Source: Parvibaculum sp036499025 (GTDB lineage: Bacteria > Pseudomonadota > Alphaproteobacteria > Parvibaculales > Parvibaculaceae). From it: a stretch of DNA of 48,756 nt. The notes under the pieces are model-generated. The model was not told the DNA's origin. It saw only the letters and a program-made list of their open reading frames with translations, and searched no databases. Both the position numbers and the translations under genes were made by a program. Numbering within the stretch: position 1 is the first letter of the stretch; each line of letters starts with the position of its first letter. Positions 41,485 to 48,756 of the stretch are shown here, piece by piece. The stretch lies in assembly GCA_036499025.1 (NCBI GenBank), contig DASYEM010000064.1:1-48756 (forward strand), in the 5' to 3' direction.

Positions 41485-42348
41485 ATGAACCAGCACCTGA
41501 AATCCGTCGAGGCCGCATCCGCACCTTTTTCGCTGAAGCCGCTCACACCGACCATCGGCGTCGAGGTCCACAACATCGACCTTGCAAAGCCGGTGGACGC
41601 CGCAACGCTCGCTGCCCTTCGCCAGACGCTTCTCGACTGGAAAGTCATTTTCTTCCGTGATCAGAACATCACCACCGAGCAGCACATCGCGTTCGCGCGG
41701 CTTTTCGGCGATCTCGAAGTCCACCCCTTCGCACCGCATAAGCCCGGTTTTCCCGAAATCCTCGCCCTCACCCATGACAAGGACAACAAGGGCAAGGAGA
41801 ACGTCTGGCACAGCGACGTGACGTGGCGCGAGGCCCCCTCGCTCGGTTCGATCCTGCGCGCCATCGAAACGCCCGACGTCGGCGGCGACACGCTCTTTTC
41901 CGACATGTATGCGGCCTATGACAATCTGTCCGACGACGTGAAGGCGCAGATCGACGGCAAGGTGGCGATCCACGACTTCGCGCATTTCCGCACCGCCATG
42001 CGCAAGCGCGGCAAGTCGGAAGCCGAGATAGAGGAAATGAACAAGAAATATCCGATGGTCGAACATCCCGTGGTGCGCACGCATCCCGAGACCGGCCGCA
42101 AGGGCCTCTATGTCAACGCCGCCTTCACCCAATACATTGTCGGCATGGAGCGCGCGGCCTCCGATGCGCTGCTGAAGCATCTCTATGCCCAGGCCGCGAT
42201 CCCGGAATATCAGTGCCGCTTTTCATGGAAGCCGAATTCGCTCGCCTTCTGGGACAACCGCGCCTGCCAGCATTACGCGGTCTCTGATTACTGGCCTGCG
42301 GTGCGCCGCATGGAGCGCGTCACAATCATCGGCGATCGGCCTTACTGA
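41485..42348 (+). CDS. TauD/TfdA family Fe(II)/2-oxoglutarate dioxygenase (IclR locus)
   Basis: A 287-residue dioxygenase. Iron ligands fit H109 and D111 in NVWHSDVTW and H263 in CQHYA, and R278 in MERVTIIGDRPY binds 2-oxoglutarate. IGVEVHNIDLAKP, VIFFRDQNITTEQHIAFAR (split across residues 54-72) and GGDTLFSDMYAAYDNL are strong TauD signatures, and the protein is closer to TauD/AtsK than the tandem pair is. Substrates in the family include taurine, alkylsulfates and 2,4-D. AGGAGGAGGA precedes the ATG at 41485, among the strongest ribosome sites in the window. Two DUF1214/DUF1254 genes follow after 21 bases. Confidence 0.9.
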   Translation: MNQHLKSVEAASAPFSLKPLTPTIGVEVHNIDLAKPVDAATLAALRQTLLDWKVIFFRDQNITTEQHIAFARLFGDLEVHPFAPHKPGFPEILALTHDKDNKGKENVWHSDVTWREAPSLGSILRAIETPDVGGDTLFSDMYAAYDNLSDDVKAQIDGKVAIHDFAHFRTAMRKRGKSEAEIEEMNKKYPMVEHPVVRTHPETGRKGLYVNAAFTQYIVGMERAASDALLKHLYAQAAIPEYQCRFSWKPNSLAFWDNRACQHYAVSDYWPAVRRMERVTIIGDRPY

Positions 42349-42369
42349 GCCGGTACGCGGGGGAAGAAA

Positions 42370-42945
42370 ATGAACAAGATAATCTACTGGGGCGGCGTCG
42401 CCGTCCTCGGGGTGGCGCTCGGTCTCGCCTCCGCCTCCTATGCGCTTCGCATCGGTGGCCTTGGCGGCGGGGTCAAGGTCGGTCCGTGGGGCGCCAGCCT
42501 TTCGGCGGGCAGCGTCGATGCCGACATGTACACGCGCGCCCGCATCGCGCGCTATGGTCTGCTCGCGCTCGACAAAAAGGAAACGCTCTACTACACGGCC
42601 GCCACGGACAGCGCCGGCGCGCCGCTTTCGGGAAGCTGCACCTATATCGTCAAGGGCAATGATCTCGCCGCCCGTTGGTGGAGCGTCACGGCCTATGGCC
42701 CGGACAGCTATCTGATCGCAAACGAAGCGAACATCTTCTCCTTCGCCAAGACGACCCTGAAACACGAAGCCGACGGCAGCTACATCGTGCGCGTCAGTCC
42801 CGACAGGCAGGAGGGCAACTGGCTTCCGGTGAAAGCGGGCGAGCGCTTCGACATGACGGCGCGTTTCTACAATCCCGATGCCTCGGTCTCCGCCGCGCCA
42901 CAGTCCGCCGTGTTGCCTACCATCGTCAAGGAGAGCTGCAAATGA
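42370..42945 (+). CDS. DUF1214 domain protein
   Basis: A 191-residue protein with an N-terminal hydrophobic segment (about 5-28) acting as signal anchor and an exported C-terminal domain. RWWSVTAYGPDSYLIANE near 97-114, YIVRVSPDRQEGNWLPV near 136-152 and FDMTARFYNP near 159-168 match the DUF1214 fold. DUF1214 is often fused to DUF1254 in one chain; here the two are separate genes. Function is unknown. It overlaps the next gene by ATGA and is 21 bases behind the dioxygenase, in an operon controlled by IclR. Confidence 0.8.
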   Translation: MNKIIYWGGVAVLGVALGLASASYALRIGGLGGGVKVGPWGASLSAGSVDADMYTRARIARYGLLALDKKETLYYTAATDSAGAPLSGSCTYIVKGNDLAARWWSVTAYGPDSYLIANEANIFSFAKTTLKHEADGSYIVRVSPDRQEGNWLPVKAGERFDMTARFYNPDASVSAAPQSAVLPTIVKESCK

Positions 42946-43475
42946 AGCGCCTCGTCACATTCGTCGTCGCGACCTTTCTGCTCGCCGCCATCGTCCATGT
43001 CGCCTCCGTCTGGGCCTATCCGCGCGTCGTCATGTCGGTGGCGATGAAGAAAATCGGCGGCAACCATCCCGCCAATACCTTCGCCCATATGCCGCTGCCG
43101 ACCGACAAGGCGCGCGGCATCGTCCGCCCAAGTCCCGATCTCGCTTATTCGATGTGCATCATCGATGTGTCGAAAGGCCCGATCCGCATTCAGGTGCCGC
43201 TCACCGCGCCTTACACCTCCGTCTCCCTCTATACGACGAAGACCGACAACTACTTCGTTCGCAACGATCGCGACACCGGCGGCAAGGACCTCGACCTGAT
43301 TGTGCTTGCGCGGGGCGCGTCGAAGCCTGCCGGCGCGCCGGCGGGCGCCGAGATTGTCGAAGCGCCGACGGCAAAAAGCCTCGTCCTCGTCCGCCGCGCC
43401 GCCGAAAGCGCCGCGGCCTATACGGCCATCGATCCGATCAGGGCGAAGTCCATCTGCGCTCCCTTCAAAGGCTGA
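42942..43475 (+). CDS. DUF1254 domain protein
   Basis: A 177-residue protein with an N-terminal membrane anchor (about 4-26) followed by an exported DUF1254-like domain: PLPTDKARGIVRPSPDLAY near 51-69, YSMCIIDVSKGPIRIQVPL near 69-87 and a YTSVSLYTTKTDNYFVRND-like stretch. It overlaps the DUF1214 gene by four bases, so the two are translated together and probably form a complex in the periplasm that replaces the fused two-domain protein of other bacteria. The role in the dioxygenase operon is unknown. Confidence 0.78.
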   Translation: MKRLVTFVVATFLLAAIVHVASVWAYPRVVMSVAMKKIGGNHPANTFAHMPLPTDKARGIVRPSPDLAYSMCIIDVSKGPIRIQVPLTAPYTSVSLYTTKTDNYFVRNDRDTGGKDLDLIVLARGASKPAGAPAGAEIVEAPTAKSLVLVRRAAESAAAYTAIDPIRAKSICAPFKG

Positions 43476-43482
43476 GCGCTGA

Positions 43483-43514
43483 GAGGCCGCGCTTCGAGGG
43501 GGAAGTGCGGCCTC
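43483..43514 (+). terminator. Possible terminator hairpin after DUF1254 gene
   Basis: GAGGCCGC (43483-43490) and GCGGCCTC (43507-43514) form an eight-base stem eight bases after the stop. No T-run follows on the plus strand, so termination would be weak or factor-assisted. Confidence 0.4.
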
Positions 43515-43523
43515 ATGCCTCGT

Positions 43524-45068
43524 TCAGCTTTTCCCGAGCGCCCGCTCGATCACATTGCGCGTGATCTGCATGACGAAGGGATTGCGCGCCTTGAGGCCGT
43601 AAGCCCATTCCGTCGTCCCCGAGTTGAAAACCTCGCCCTTGCCGCGTTTGAACGTCGCCAGCACCGCATGGCCGCGCATCAGCCTTGCGCGATTGTCCGG
43701 CGAGTCGAAGCCCAGCGCCGCCCGCGTCAGCACCGCGAAAGGTTCGGGCGGCACCAGTCCGCCGTATTCCGACACAGGTTCGCCCAGCGTGCAGGGCGCG
43801 GTGGCGATGATCTCGAGATTGTCCGGCACGCCGAGCCGCGCGACGGGCGCGGGCAATCCATCCTCGCCGAAAGTCAGTGGGCAGCCGTCATTCTCGTAGC
43901 CGACCAGCCTGCAATCGTCGCCGAAGACGTCGCCCCAATGGAGATCGGCATCCTTCAGCGCCCAATGGTCCTCGCGCCAGACCGTATAGCCGCCGATCCC
44001 GCGCGACACGCAAAGCCCGAAGCGATGATAACCGCCGAAGAGAAACGACAATCCGGTGAGCGCCGCCTCCGGCCTGCCGACCCACGGGCTCGACCAGAGT
44101 CCGGATGTGAGGTGACGCTTGGCAGGATCGGCGGCAAAAGGATCGTCGTCCTCCGCGCGGCCCTTATAGGCGACGAAGCTGCGTCCTTCGTCCTCCCAGC
44201 GGCATTGCCAGTAGCACGTGTTGCCGGACAGGATCACCGCATCTCCGCCCGCATCGACATAGCGCTCGACCTCAAGCCGCTGCCCCATGCTCCAATATTC
44301 GCTGTGGCCCACAAAGAGCGCCGCCTTGTAGCCGTCAAGCGCGAGAGCGTCTGTTTCGAGATCGCGGTCGGTGAGGTAGTCGAGCGCATAGCCCGCCTCC
44401 TCCGCCCAGGCGACGAATGCGTGTTCCCATTTGTCGGTGAACCCCGCCGGGCAATCCCAGCCTTGTCCGCCTGCGCGGACTTCATGCACCACTTCGCCCG
44501 GCGCCGCGCGTTCTCGAAAACCGCGCCGCGTCTCGCTGACGATGCGATGCTTCTCCGCCACGGGTTTCATCATGCCCGCCGGAAAGGGGCGCTCGGACGA
44601 CAACCGCGCCGCGACGACGCGTTCGGCCTCGACCGGCATCGGGGCAGGGTGCGGCCCGCCGATCCAGACATAGGTGTTCGCGCCGCCCCACCAGTTGTAA
44701 GCCTGATACGTATTGGTCGCGAGAACGATGACCGCGTCGGCTTTGCGCTTTGCAACCTTCACGCAAAGCATATGCCGCCCGACCGCACCGTCCGCCCCGG
44801 TCATCAGGATTTCGTAATAGCCCGATGCCCAGTCGCCGACCGTCAGCGTGAAAGCGACCGGCCATCCGCAGCCATGCCGATGCGTATTGACCGGCGCGGC
44901 ATGTTCGCCAACCGCGATGCCTGCCTGTTTCCAGACGACGGCGCGCTCGCACCCGAGCCGCGCGATTTCAATATCGCAAGCGCCGCCCGTCGCGGAAATA
45001 AGCAGCGCCACCGCCTCGCCCGGCTTCGCGCTCAACTTGTCGGAATAACCCCAGATCCACGCACTCAT
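43524..45068 (-). CDS. N,N-dimethylformamidase large-subunit-like protein
   Basis: A 514-residue protein resembling the large subunit of N,N-dimethylformamidase. It has an N-terminal beta-sandwich (about 1-110) and a C-terminal domain with ATNTYQAYNWWGGAN, FVGHSEYWSMGQR and ILSGNTCYWQCRWED, and ends with FNSGTTEWAYGL. Dimethylformamidase hydrolyses DMF to dimethylamine and formate using a mononuclear iron held by two tyrosines and a glutamate. Conserved Tyr and Glu residues in the HSEYW and CYWQCRWE blocks are candidate ligands. It is shorter than the known enzyme, and no small-subunit gene is adjacent, so the real substrate may differ. GAGGTG precedes ATG at 45068. Confidence 0.78.
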   Translation of the reverse strand: MSAWIWGYSDKLSAKPGEAVALLISATGGACDIEIARLGCERAVVWKQAGIAVGEHAAPVNTHRHGCGWPVAFTLTVGDWASGYYEILMTGADGAVGRHMLCVKVAKRKADAVIVLATNTYQAYNWWGGANTYVWIGGPHPAPMPVEAERVVAARLSSERPFPAGMMKPVAEKHRIVSETRRGFRERAAPGEVVHEVRAGGQGWDCPAGFTDKWEHAFVAWAEEAGYALDYLTDRDLETDALALDGYKAALFVGHSEYWSMGQRLEVERYVDAGGDAVILSGNTCYWQCRWEDEGRSFVAYKGRAEDDDPFAADPAKRHLTSGLWSSPWVGRPEAALTGLSFLFGGYHRFGLCVSRGIGGYTVWREDHWALKDADLHWGDVFGDDCRLVGYENDGCPLTFGEDGLPAPVARLGVPDNLEIIATAPCTLGEPVSEYGGLVPPEPFAVLTRAALGFDSPDNRARLMRGHAVLATFKRGKGEVFNSGTTEWAYGLKARNPFVMQITRNVIERALGKS

Positions 45069-45091
45069 CGCCACCTCGCTGCCCATCGACC

Positions 45092-45172
45092 GTCATTGCG
45101 AGGCCCAAAGGGCCGTGGCAATCCAGTCTTCATGCAGCAAAGATGGATTGCTTCGCTGACGCTCGCAATGAC
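45092..45172. repeat. Palindromic intergenic repeat, family B copy 2
   Basis: An 81-bp element with outer arms GTCATTGCGAG and CTCGCAATGAC and inner arms GGCAATCCA and TGGATTGC. It lies between the dimethylformamidase-like gene and the end of the oligopeptidase gene. It shares the outer and inner arms with the element at 40523-40597; the loops differ. Confidence 0.85.
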
Positions 45173-45186
45173 GATGAGGGGAACAA

Positions 45187-47280
45187 TCAAGCCTTCTCGC
45201 TCACCCCCAGCGCAAAGGCATAAACCAGCGCCACTTCCTTCAGCCGCTCGAAGCGCCCCGACGCACCGCCATGCCCCGCACCCATATTGATGCGCAGCAG
45301 CGTCAGATTTTTGTCGGTTCTGAGCGCGCGCAACTTCGCCGCCCATTTCGCCGGCTCCCAGTAAGTGACGCGCGGATCGGTGAGCCCGCCCAGCGCGAAG
45401 ATATGCGGATAGCTCTGCGCCTTCACATTGTCGTAAGGCGAATAGGACGCCATGTAGCGATAGGCCTCTTCGCTTTCGAGAGGATTGCCCCATTCAAACC
45501 ATTCCGGCGGCGTCAGCGGCAGCGACGCATCGAGCATCGTCGCCATCACATCGACAAACGGCACTTCGGCAATGATGCCTTTGAACAAATCGGGCGCCAT
45601 GTTCGACACGGCTCCCATCAGCATCCCGCCCGCGCTGCCGCCTTGCGCGACAATGGCTCCGCGCGAGGTGAACTTCTCCTTCGCCAGATGCTCGCCCGCC
45701 GCGATGAAGTCGGTAAACGTGTTGCGCTTCTTCAGCAGCTTCCCGTCCGAATACCAGCGATAGCCTTTCTCCTTGCCGCCGCGAATATGCGCGATGGCAT
45801 AGACGAAACCGCGATCGACCAGCGACAGGCCTGTCACGGAGAACGATGCCGGAATGCTGATGCCGTAAGAGCCATAACCATAAAGGAGGCAAGGCGCCGA
45901 CCCGTCGAGCTTCGTCGTCTTGCGGTAAAGCAGCGACACCGGTACGCGCTCGCCGTCGCTGGCGGTGGCGAAAATCCGCCGCGTCACATAGTCGTCGGGA
46001 TTGTGCCCCGAGGGCACTTCCTGCCGTTTTCGAAGCGTCCGCCCGCGCGTCTCCATGTCGTAATCGTAAACTTCGCCCGGCGTCGTCATCGAATTGTATG
46101 AAAACCGCGTGCCGACAGTGTCGTACTCATAGCCCGGCGAAAGATTGAGATCGTAAGCCTCTTCGTCGAACGCAATATCGTGCTCCACGCCATCCGCATG
46201 ACGCCGGATGACGATGCGCGACAGCCCGTCGCGCCGTTCCATGCGCGCATGGTGATCGCGATAGGCGACATGGGCGAGCACTAGCGTCCCGGCCTTATGC
46301 GCCACCAGATCGCGCCATTGCGCGCGCTCCGGCGTCTGGACGGGCGCTTCCATGATCTTGAAATCTTCCGCGCCGTCCGCATTGGTCAGGATCAGAAACC
46401 GCCCGCGTCCCTCGTCGTGGTCGAGATCGTACTCGACGCCATGCTCGCGCGGCGCGATGAGCCGTAGCGGCGCGTCGGGCGTCGCGGCGGGCACGATATA
46501 AATCTCGCTCGTCTGGTGGTCATGCGCTTCGACAAGCAGATAATGCCCGCTCTGCGTCTTGCCGACGCCGACATAAAAGCCGGTATCCTTCTCTTCATAG
46601 ATGAGCGCATCGTCCGCGACAGCCGTGCCGATCACATGGCGATAGACCTTGAGCGGGCGATGTTCCTCATCGACGCGCACATAAAGAAAGCTCTTTCCCG
46701 CCGCATCCCAGGCGACGCCGCCCGACGTGTCCGGTACTTCATCGGCAAGGTCCTTGCCGGTGCCGAGATCGCGCACCCGCGCCGTGAAATATTCAGACCC
46801 CTTGATATCCGCCGTCCAGGCGAGCAAACGGTGATCCGGCGAGTGATCGACATCGCCGATATGGAAATAGGCCTCGCCTTCGGCTTCCTTGTTGCAATCG
46901 AGCAGCGTCTGGTCGCCGTCCTTGGCGCCGTTGCGGCAAAAGATCGGATGCTGCGAGCCTTGCGCATAGCGCGTGAAATAGGACCAGTCGCCATCGGGCG
47001 AGGGTACGGAGGCGTCGTCCTCCTTGATGCGGCCCTTCATCTCGGCAAACAGCGTCTCGCGCAAATCCGCCAGCGGCGCCAGCGCTTCCTCCGTGTAAGC
47101 GTTCTCCGCTTCCAGATAGGCGCGGATGTCGGCGGAAAGCGCCTGCGGGTCGCGCATCACCTCGCGCCAGTCCGGGTCGCGCAGCCACGCGTAATTGTCG
47201 ACGCGCGTGATCCCGTGATGCGTATCGCTTTGCGGCCGCACCTCGGCCTTCGGCGCAACCGCCGGCGTTTTGATTTTCAT
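45187..47280 (-). CDS. ptrB: Oligopeptidase B (S9 family peptidase)
   Basis: A 697-residue prolyl-oligopeptidase-fold serine peptidase: an N-terminal beta-propeller (about 70-420) gates a C-terminal alpha/beta-hydrolase. The catalytic triad fits S549 in QGGSAGGMLMG, D635 in LTDPRVTYWEPAKW and H670 in GAGHGG. YGSYGISIPASFS and AHIRGGKEKGYRWY are family segments. Oligopeptidase B cleaves short peptides after arginine or lysine in the cytoplasm. There is no signal peptide. The msrB gene lies 22 bases upstream on the same strand, so they likely share a transcript. Confidence 0.92.
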   Translation of the reverse strand: MKIKTPAVAPKAEVRPQSDTHHGITRVDNYAWLRDPDWREVMRDPQALSADIRAYLEAENAYTEEALAPLADLRETLFAEMKGRIKEDDASVPSPDGDWSYFTRYAQGSQHPIFCRNGAKDGDQTLLDCNKEAEGEAYFHIGDVDHSPDHRLLAWTADIKGSEYFTARVRDLGTGKDLADEVPDTSGGVAWDAAGKSFLYVRVDEEHRPLKVYRHVIGTAVADDALIYEEKDTGFYVGVGKTQSGHYLLVEAHDHQTSEIYIVPAATPDAPLRLIAPREHGVEYDLDHDEGRGRFLILTNADGAEDFKIMEAPVQTPERAQWRDLVAHKAGTLVLAHVAYRDHHARMERRDGLSRIVIRRHADGVEHDIAFDEEAYDLNLSPGYEYDTVGTRFSYNSMTTPGEVYDYDMETRGRTLRKRQEVPSGHNPDDYVTRRIFATASDGERVPVSLLYRKTTKLDGSAPCLLYGYGSYGISIPASFSVTGLSLVDRGFVYAIAHIRGGKEKGYRWYSDGKLLKKRNTFTDFIAAGEHLAKEKFTSRGAIVAQGGSAGGMLMGAVSNMAPDLFKGIIAEVPFVDVMATMLDASLPLTPPEWFEWGNPLESEEAYRYMASYSPYDNVKAQSYPHIFALGGLTDPRVTYWEPAKWAAKLRALRTDKNLTLLRINMGAGHGGASGRFERLKEVALVYAFALGVSEKA

Positions 47281-47302
47281 GGGTGGACTTTACGGCTAAA
47301 GC

Positions 47303-47725
47303 TCAGGGATTGTCTTGTTCATCCGGCTTGAAGTCGAGCGCGATGCCGTTCATGCAGAAGCGCAGGCCCGTCGGCTTGGGCCCATCGGGGAACACATGGC
47401 CGAGATGCGCCTCGCAGGTCGCGCAGCGCGCTTCGATCCGCCGCATCCCGTGCGAATTGTCCTCGATGCCTTCGATGGATTCTTTCTCGATCGGCGCAAA
47501 GAAACTCGGCCAGCCCGATCCGCTCTCGAACTTCGTCTCGCCGCGAAATAGCGGCGTGCCGCAGCAGATGCAAAAATAGGTGCCGGGCCTGTGTTCATCG
47601 ACCCACGGGCCCGAAAAAGCCTGCTCCGTGCCCGCGCCGCGCGTCACGGCATATTGCTCGGCGCTCAATTCCTCGCGCCACTCCGCGTCGGTTTTGACGA
47701 TTTTGGGACGCAGCCTGTCGGTCAT
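47303..47725 (-). CDS. msrB: Peptide-methionine (R)-S-oxide reductase MsrB
   Basis: A 140-residue methionine-R-sulfoxide reductase that repairs oxidised methionine in proteins using thioredoxin. Zinc ligands fit C52/C55 (CICC) and C101/C104 (CATC), and the catalytic cysteine is C124 in LRFCMNGIALDF. ESGSGWPSFFAPI (68-80) and EAHLGHVFPDGP are strong family signatures. No signal peptide, so cytoplasmic. It probably heads a transcript continuing into ptrB, 22 bases downstream. Confidence 0.95.
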   Translation of the reverse strand: MTDRLRPKIVKTDAEWREELSAEQYAVTRGAGTEQAFSGPWVDEHRPGTYFCICCGTPLFRGETKFESGSGWPSFFAPIEKESIEGIEDNSHGMRRIEARCATCEAHLGHVFPDGPKPTGLRFCMNGIALDFKPDEQDNP

Positions 47726-47780
47726 CGAAGAACTCCGGCGAAATGATGATGGTTGAAAAGATAGCCCTGGCCCCGTCTGA

Positions 47781-47815
47781 AAACAATGCGGGCCCGGTTT
47801 TTATACCGGGCCCGC
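47781..47815 (-). terminator. Terminator hairpin after PA2169-type gene
   Basis: An 11-bp stem (47788-47798 with 47805-47815) around a six-base loop, 20 bases after the leftward gene ending at 47836. On the minus strand it continues into ATTGTTTTC, an interrupted T-run, enough for a moderate terminator. It separates this gene from msrB. Confidence 0.7.
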
Positions 47816-47835
47816 CATGCTGGAAAGCGTGAGAC

Positions 47836-48294
47836 TCACGACGCCTTTTTCAGGGCGTGCTTCAACTCGCTGACCTGATCGTGATCGGCCTTCACCGACA
47901 CATAGGCGCGGGCGATCGTTTCTTTCACCGTCGCCGAAAGCGAGCTGTCCTTCAGCGCGTCTTCATATTTCGCCTTGATATGGTCTTCGCCGCGCTCGAC
48001 CTCGTTGATGACGCTCTGATCGTCGCCAGTCACGCTGTTCTTCAAGTTGAGAAAAACGCGATGCGCCGAAGCCAGAACGGTGCCGTCGTCTTCCGGCTCG
48101 CCGCCGAGCTTGCGCACTTCGGTCTGCAATTCGGCGGTCAACTGTTTGCGCTGCATTCCGCGGCGTTCGAACAGCGACTTGTAGGTCGCGTTCTTGGCTT
48201 CCTTCGCCGCGTCCTGATAGCCATGCGCGCTGTCGAGCGTCGTCTCGATAAGGCCGTTCAAAACCTTGATGTCGTGTTTGATGTCCGTGGTCAT
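47836..48294 (-). CDS. PA2169 family four-helix-bundle protein (DUF2383)
   Basis: A 152-residue all-helical ferritin-like protein. KVLNGLIETTLDSAHGYQDAAK near 10-31 (shown here by its ends KVLNGLI and YQDAAK), the FERRGMQRKQLTAELQTEV helix, GDDQSVINEVERGEDHIKAKY and the late helix with DHDQVSELKHALKK match the PA2169 group. Glu and His residues in the helices might bind metal, but no activity is proven for the family. Many bacteria express such proteins under stress. ATG at 48294 follows GGAAA; the frame continues upstream without homology. Confidence 0.82.
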   Translation of the reverse strand: MTTDIKHDIKVLNGLIETTLDSAHGYQDAAKEAKNATYKSLFERRGMQRKQLTAELQTEVRKLGGEPEDDGTVLASAHRVFLNLKNSVTGDDQSVINEVERGEDHIKAKYEDALKDSSLSATVKETIARAYVSVKADHDQVSELKHALKKAS

Positions 48295-48472
48295 GGTGTG
48301 CGGTTTCCTTTTGGCCACACGTCGCCGTTCAGCGGGCCGCGCGAAGGCAGCCGTCGGCAAAACGGAATACGTGATGAGATGTTGACTGCGATACCCGTTT
48401 CGATTGCGCCGAAACATGCATGCAAATAAAGCGCTTGGGCGGCCAGAAGGTTCCGGCGAATGTGCCGGACAC

Positions 48473-48512
48473 AAAAAAACCGCGCCGTCCGCAATGAAGC
48501 GAGGCGGCGCGG
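48473..48512 (-). terminator. Rho-independent terminator of MaoC-like gene
   Basis: CCGCGCCG (48480-48487) pairs with CGGCGCGG (48505-48512). On the minus strand the stem is followed by seven thymines (48473-48479 as adenines on plus), ending the leftward transcript of the hotdog-fold gene. Confidence 0.88.
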
Positions 48513-48533
48513 CCTGAATTTATCGAGCGGCGT

Positions 48534-48756
48534 TTATTCGAAAATCAGTGTCAGCGTCTCGGCGACCATGGCGGGGCGCTCCTGGCCTTCGATCTCCATC
48601 GTCACTTCATTGGTGATCTGATAGCCCCCGGCCTTGGGCTGCGCATCTTTCAGTTTGACGCGGGCGCGCACCTTGGAACCGACCGGCACCATCTGCGTGA
48701 AGCGAATGGAATTCGAGCCGTAATTGACGCCGCGCGTCGCGCTCTTGACGCCGCTG
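48534..48756 (-). CDS. MaoC-like hotdog-fold dehydratase, 3' part only
   Basis: The last 74 codons of a leftward gene whose start lies outside the window, ending in TAA at 48534-48536. The visible part contains NYGSNSIRFTQMVPVGSKV, then RARVKLKDAQPKAGGYQITN and an EIEGQERPAMVAETLTLIF end. The NYG/RFTQMVPVGSKVR region is typical of the MaoC/NodN enoyl-CoA hydratase-like hotdog family, where the catalytic Asp/His lie in the missing N-terminal part. Likely role is fatty-acyl or related CoA-thioester metabolism. Confidence 0.75.
   Translation of the reverse strand, partial: SGVKSATRGVNYGSNSIRFTQMVPVGSKVRARVKLKDAQPKAGGYQITNEVTMEIEGQERPAMVAETLTLIFE

Noticed and set aside
43515..45290. A 591-codon open frame on the plus strand
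   Set aside because: It lies antisense to the dimethylformamidase-like gene, is full of Arg/Pro/Ala without family motifs, and arises from high-GC third positions of the real gene.
1..48756. CRISPR array, tRNA, rRNA or riboswitch
   Set aside because: Reading the intergenic regions on both strands showed no regularly spaced repeats, cloverleaf or known RNA motif; gaps are too short for most structured RNAs, though a small RNA could be missed by eye.

Overview
The window is high-GC, densely packed bacterial chromosome, most likely from an alphaproteobacterium. This is inferred from codon use, betaine-lipid genes btaA/btaB, glutaryl-CoA dehydrogenase, three TauD/TfdA dioxygenases, and GTCAT...ATCCA palindromic intergenic repeats. 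No rRNA, tRNA, CRISPR array, insertion sequence or phage gene was recognised. A genus cannot be named from the sequence alone.

Region 1 (1-13182) is a surface-glycan biosynthesis cluster. It holds a truncated polytopic membrane protein, two FkbM methyltransferases, a methyltransferase-GT2 fusion, another methyltransferase and a flippase-like membrane protein. It also holds a PglE-type aminotransferase, a GT4 glycosyltransferase, an AGE-family epimerase with a GmhB-like HAD phosphatase on the opposite strand, WecE, a PglC-type phosphoglycosyl transferase and a PglD-type acetyltransferase. PglE, PglC and PglD homologues together point to a glycan started with a diacetylated 4-amino sugar of the bacillosamine type on undecaprenyl phosphate. 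WecE points to a second 4-amino-6-deoxy sugar. The dehydratase that would feed PglE is not here and may lie to the left, where the cluster runs off the window. The left 6 kb is clearly more AT-rich than the rest.

Region 2 (13179-19854) holds a two-gene ABC exporter with one degenerate ATPase site. Divergent from it are btaA and btaB, which make the phosphorus-free lipid diacylglyceryl-trimethylhomoserine. A methyltransferase converges on them.

Region 3 (19948-31234) holds general metabolism and regulation: an Fsr-like MFS exporter, gcdH with a divergent ArsR-type regulator, and a LysR/NAD-epimerase pair with a tiny membrane-protein gene. It continues with two nitronate monooxygenases around a LysR gene, an orphan hybrid histidine kinase and a Crp/Fnr regulator.

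Region 4 (31340-45068) is catabolic and accessory: tandem TauD-type dioxygenases divergent from the Crp/Fnr gene over a perfect 20-bp palindrome, and an EamA transporter bracketed by two inverted repeats. Next come two beta-lactamase-fold hydrolases, a GH29 fucosidase, a GH5 hydrolase of endoglycoceramidase type, and an IclR regulator with a divergent TauD-DUF1214-DUF1254 operon. A dimethylformamidase-like protein closes the region.

Region 5 (45187-48756) holds oligopeptidase B, MsrB, a PA2169-type four-helix protein and the end of a MaoC-like hotdog protein. Genes are tightly packed, with several ATGA overlaps and four convergent pairs whose stop codons interlock by four bases.
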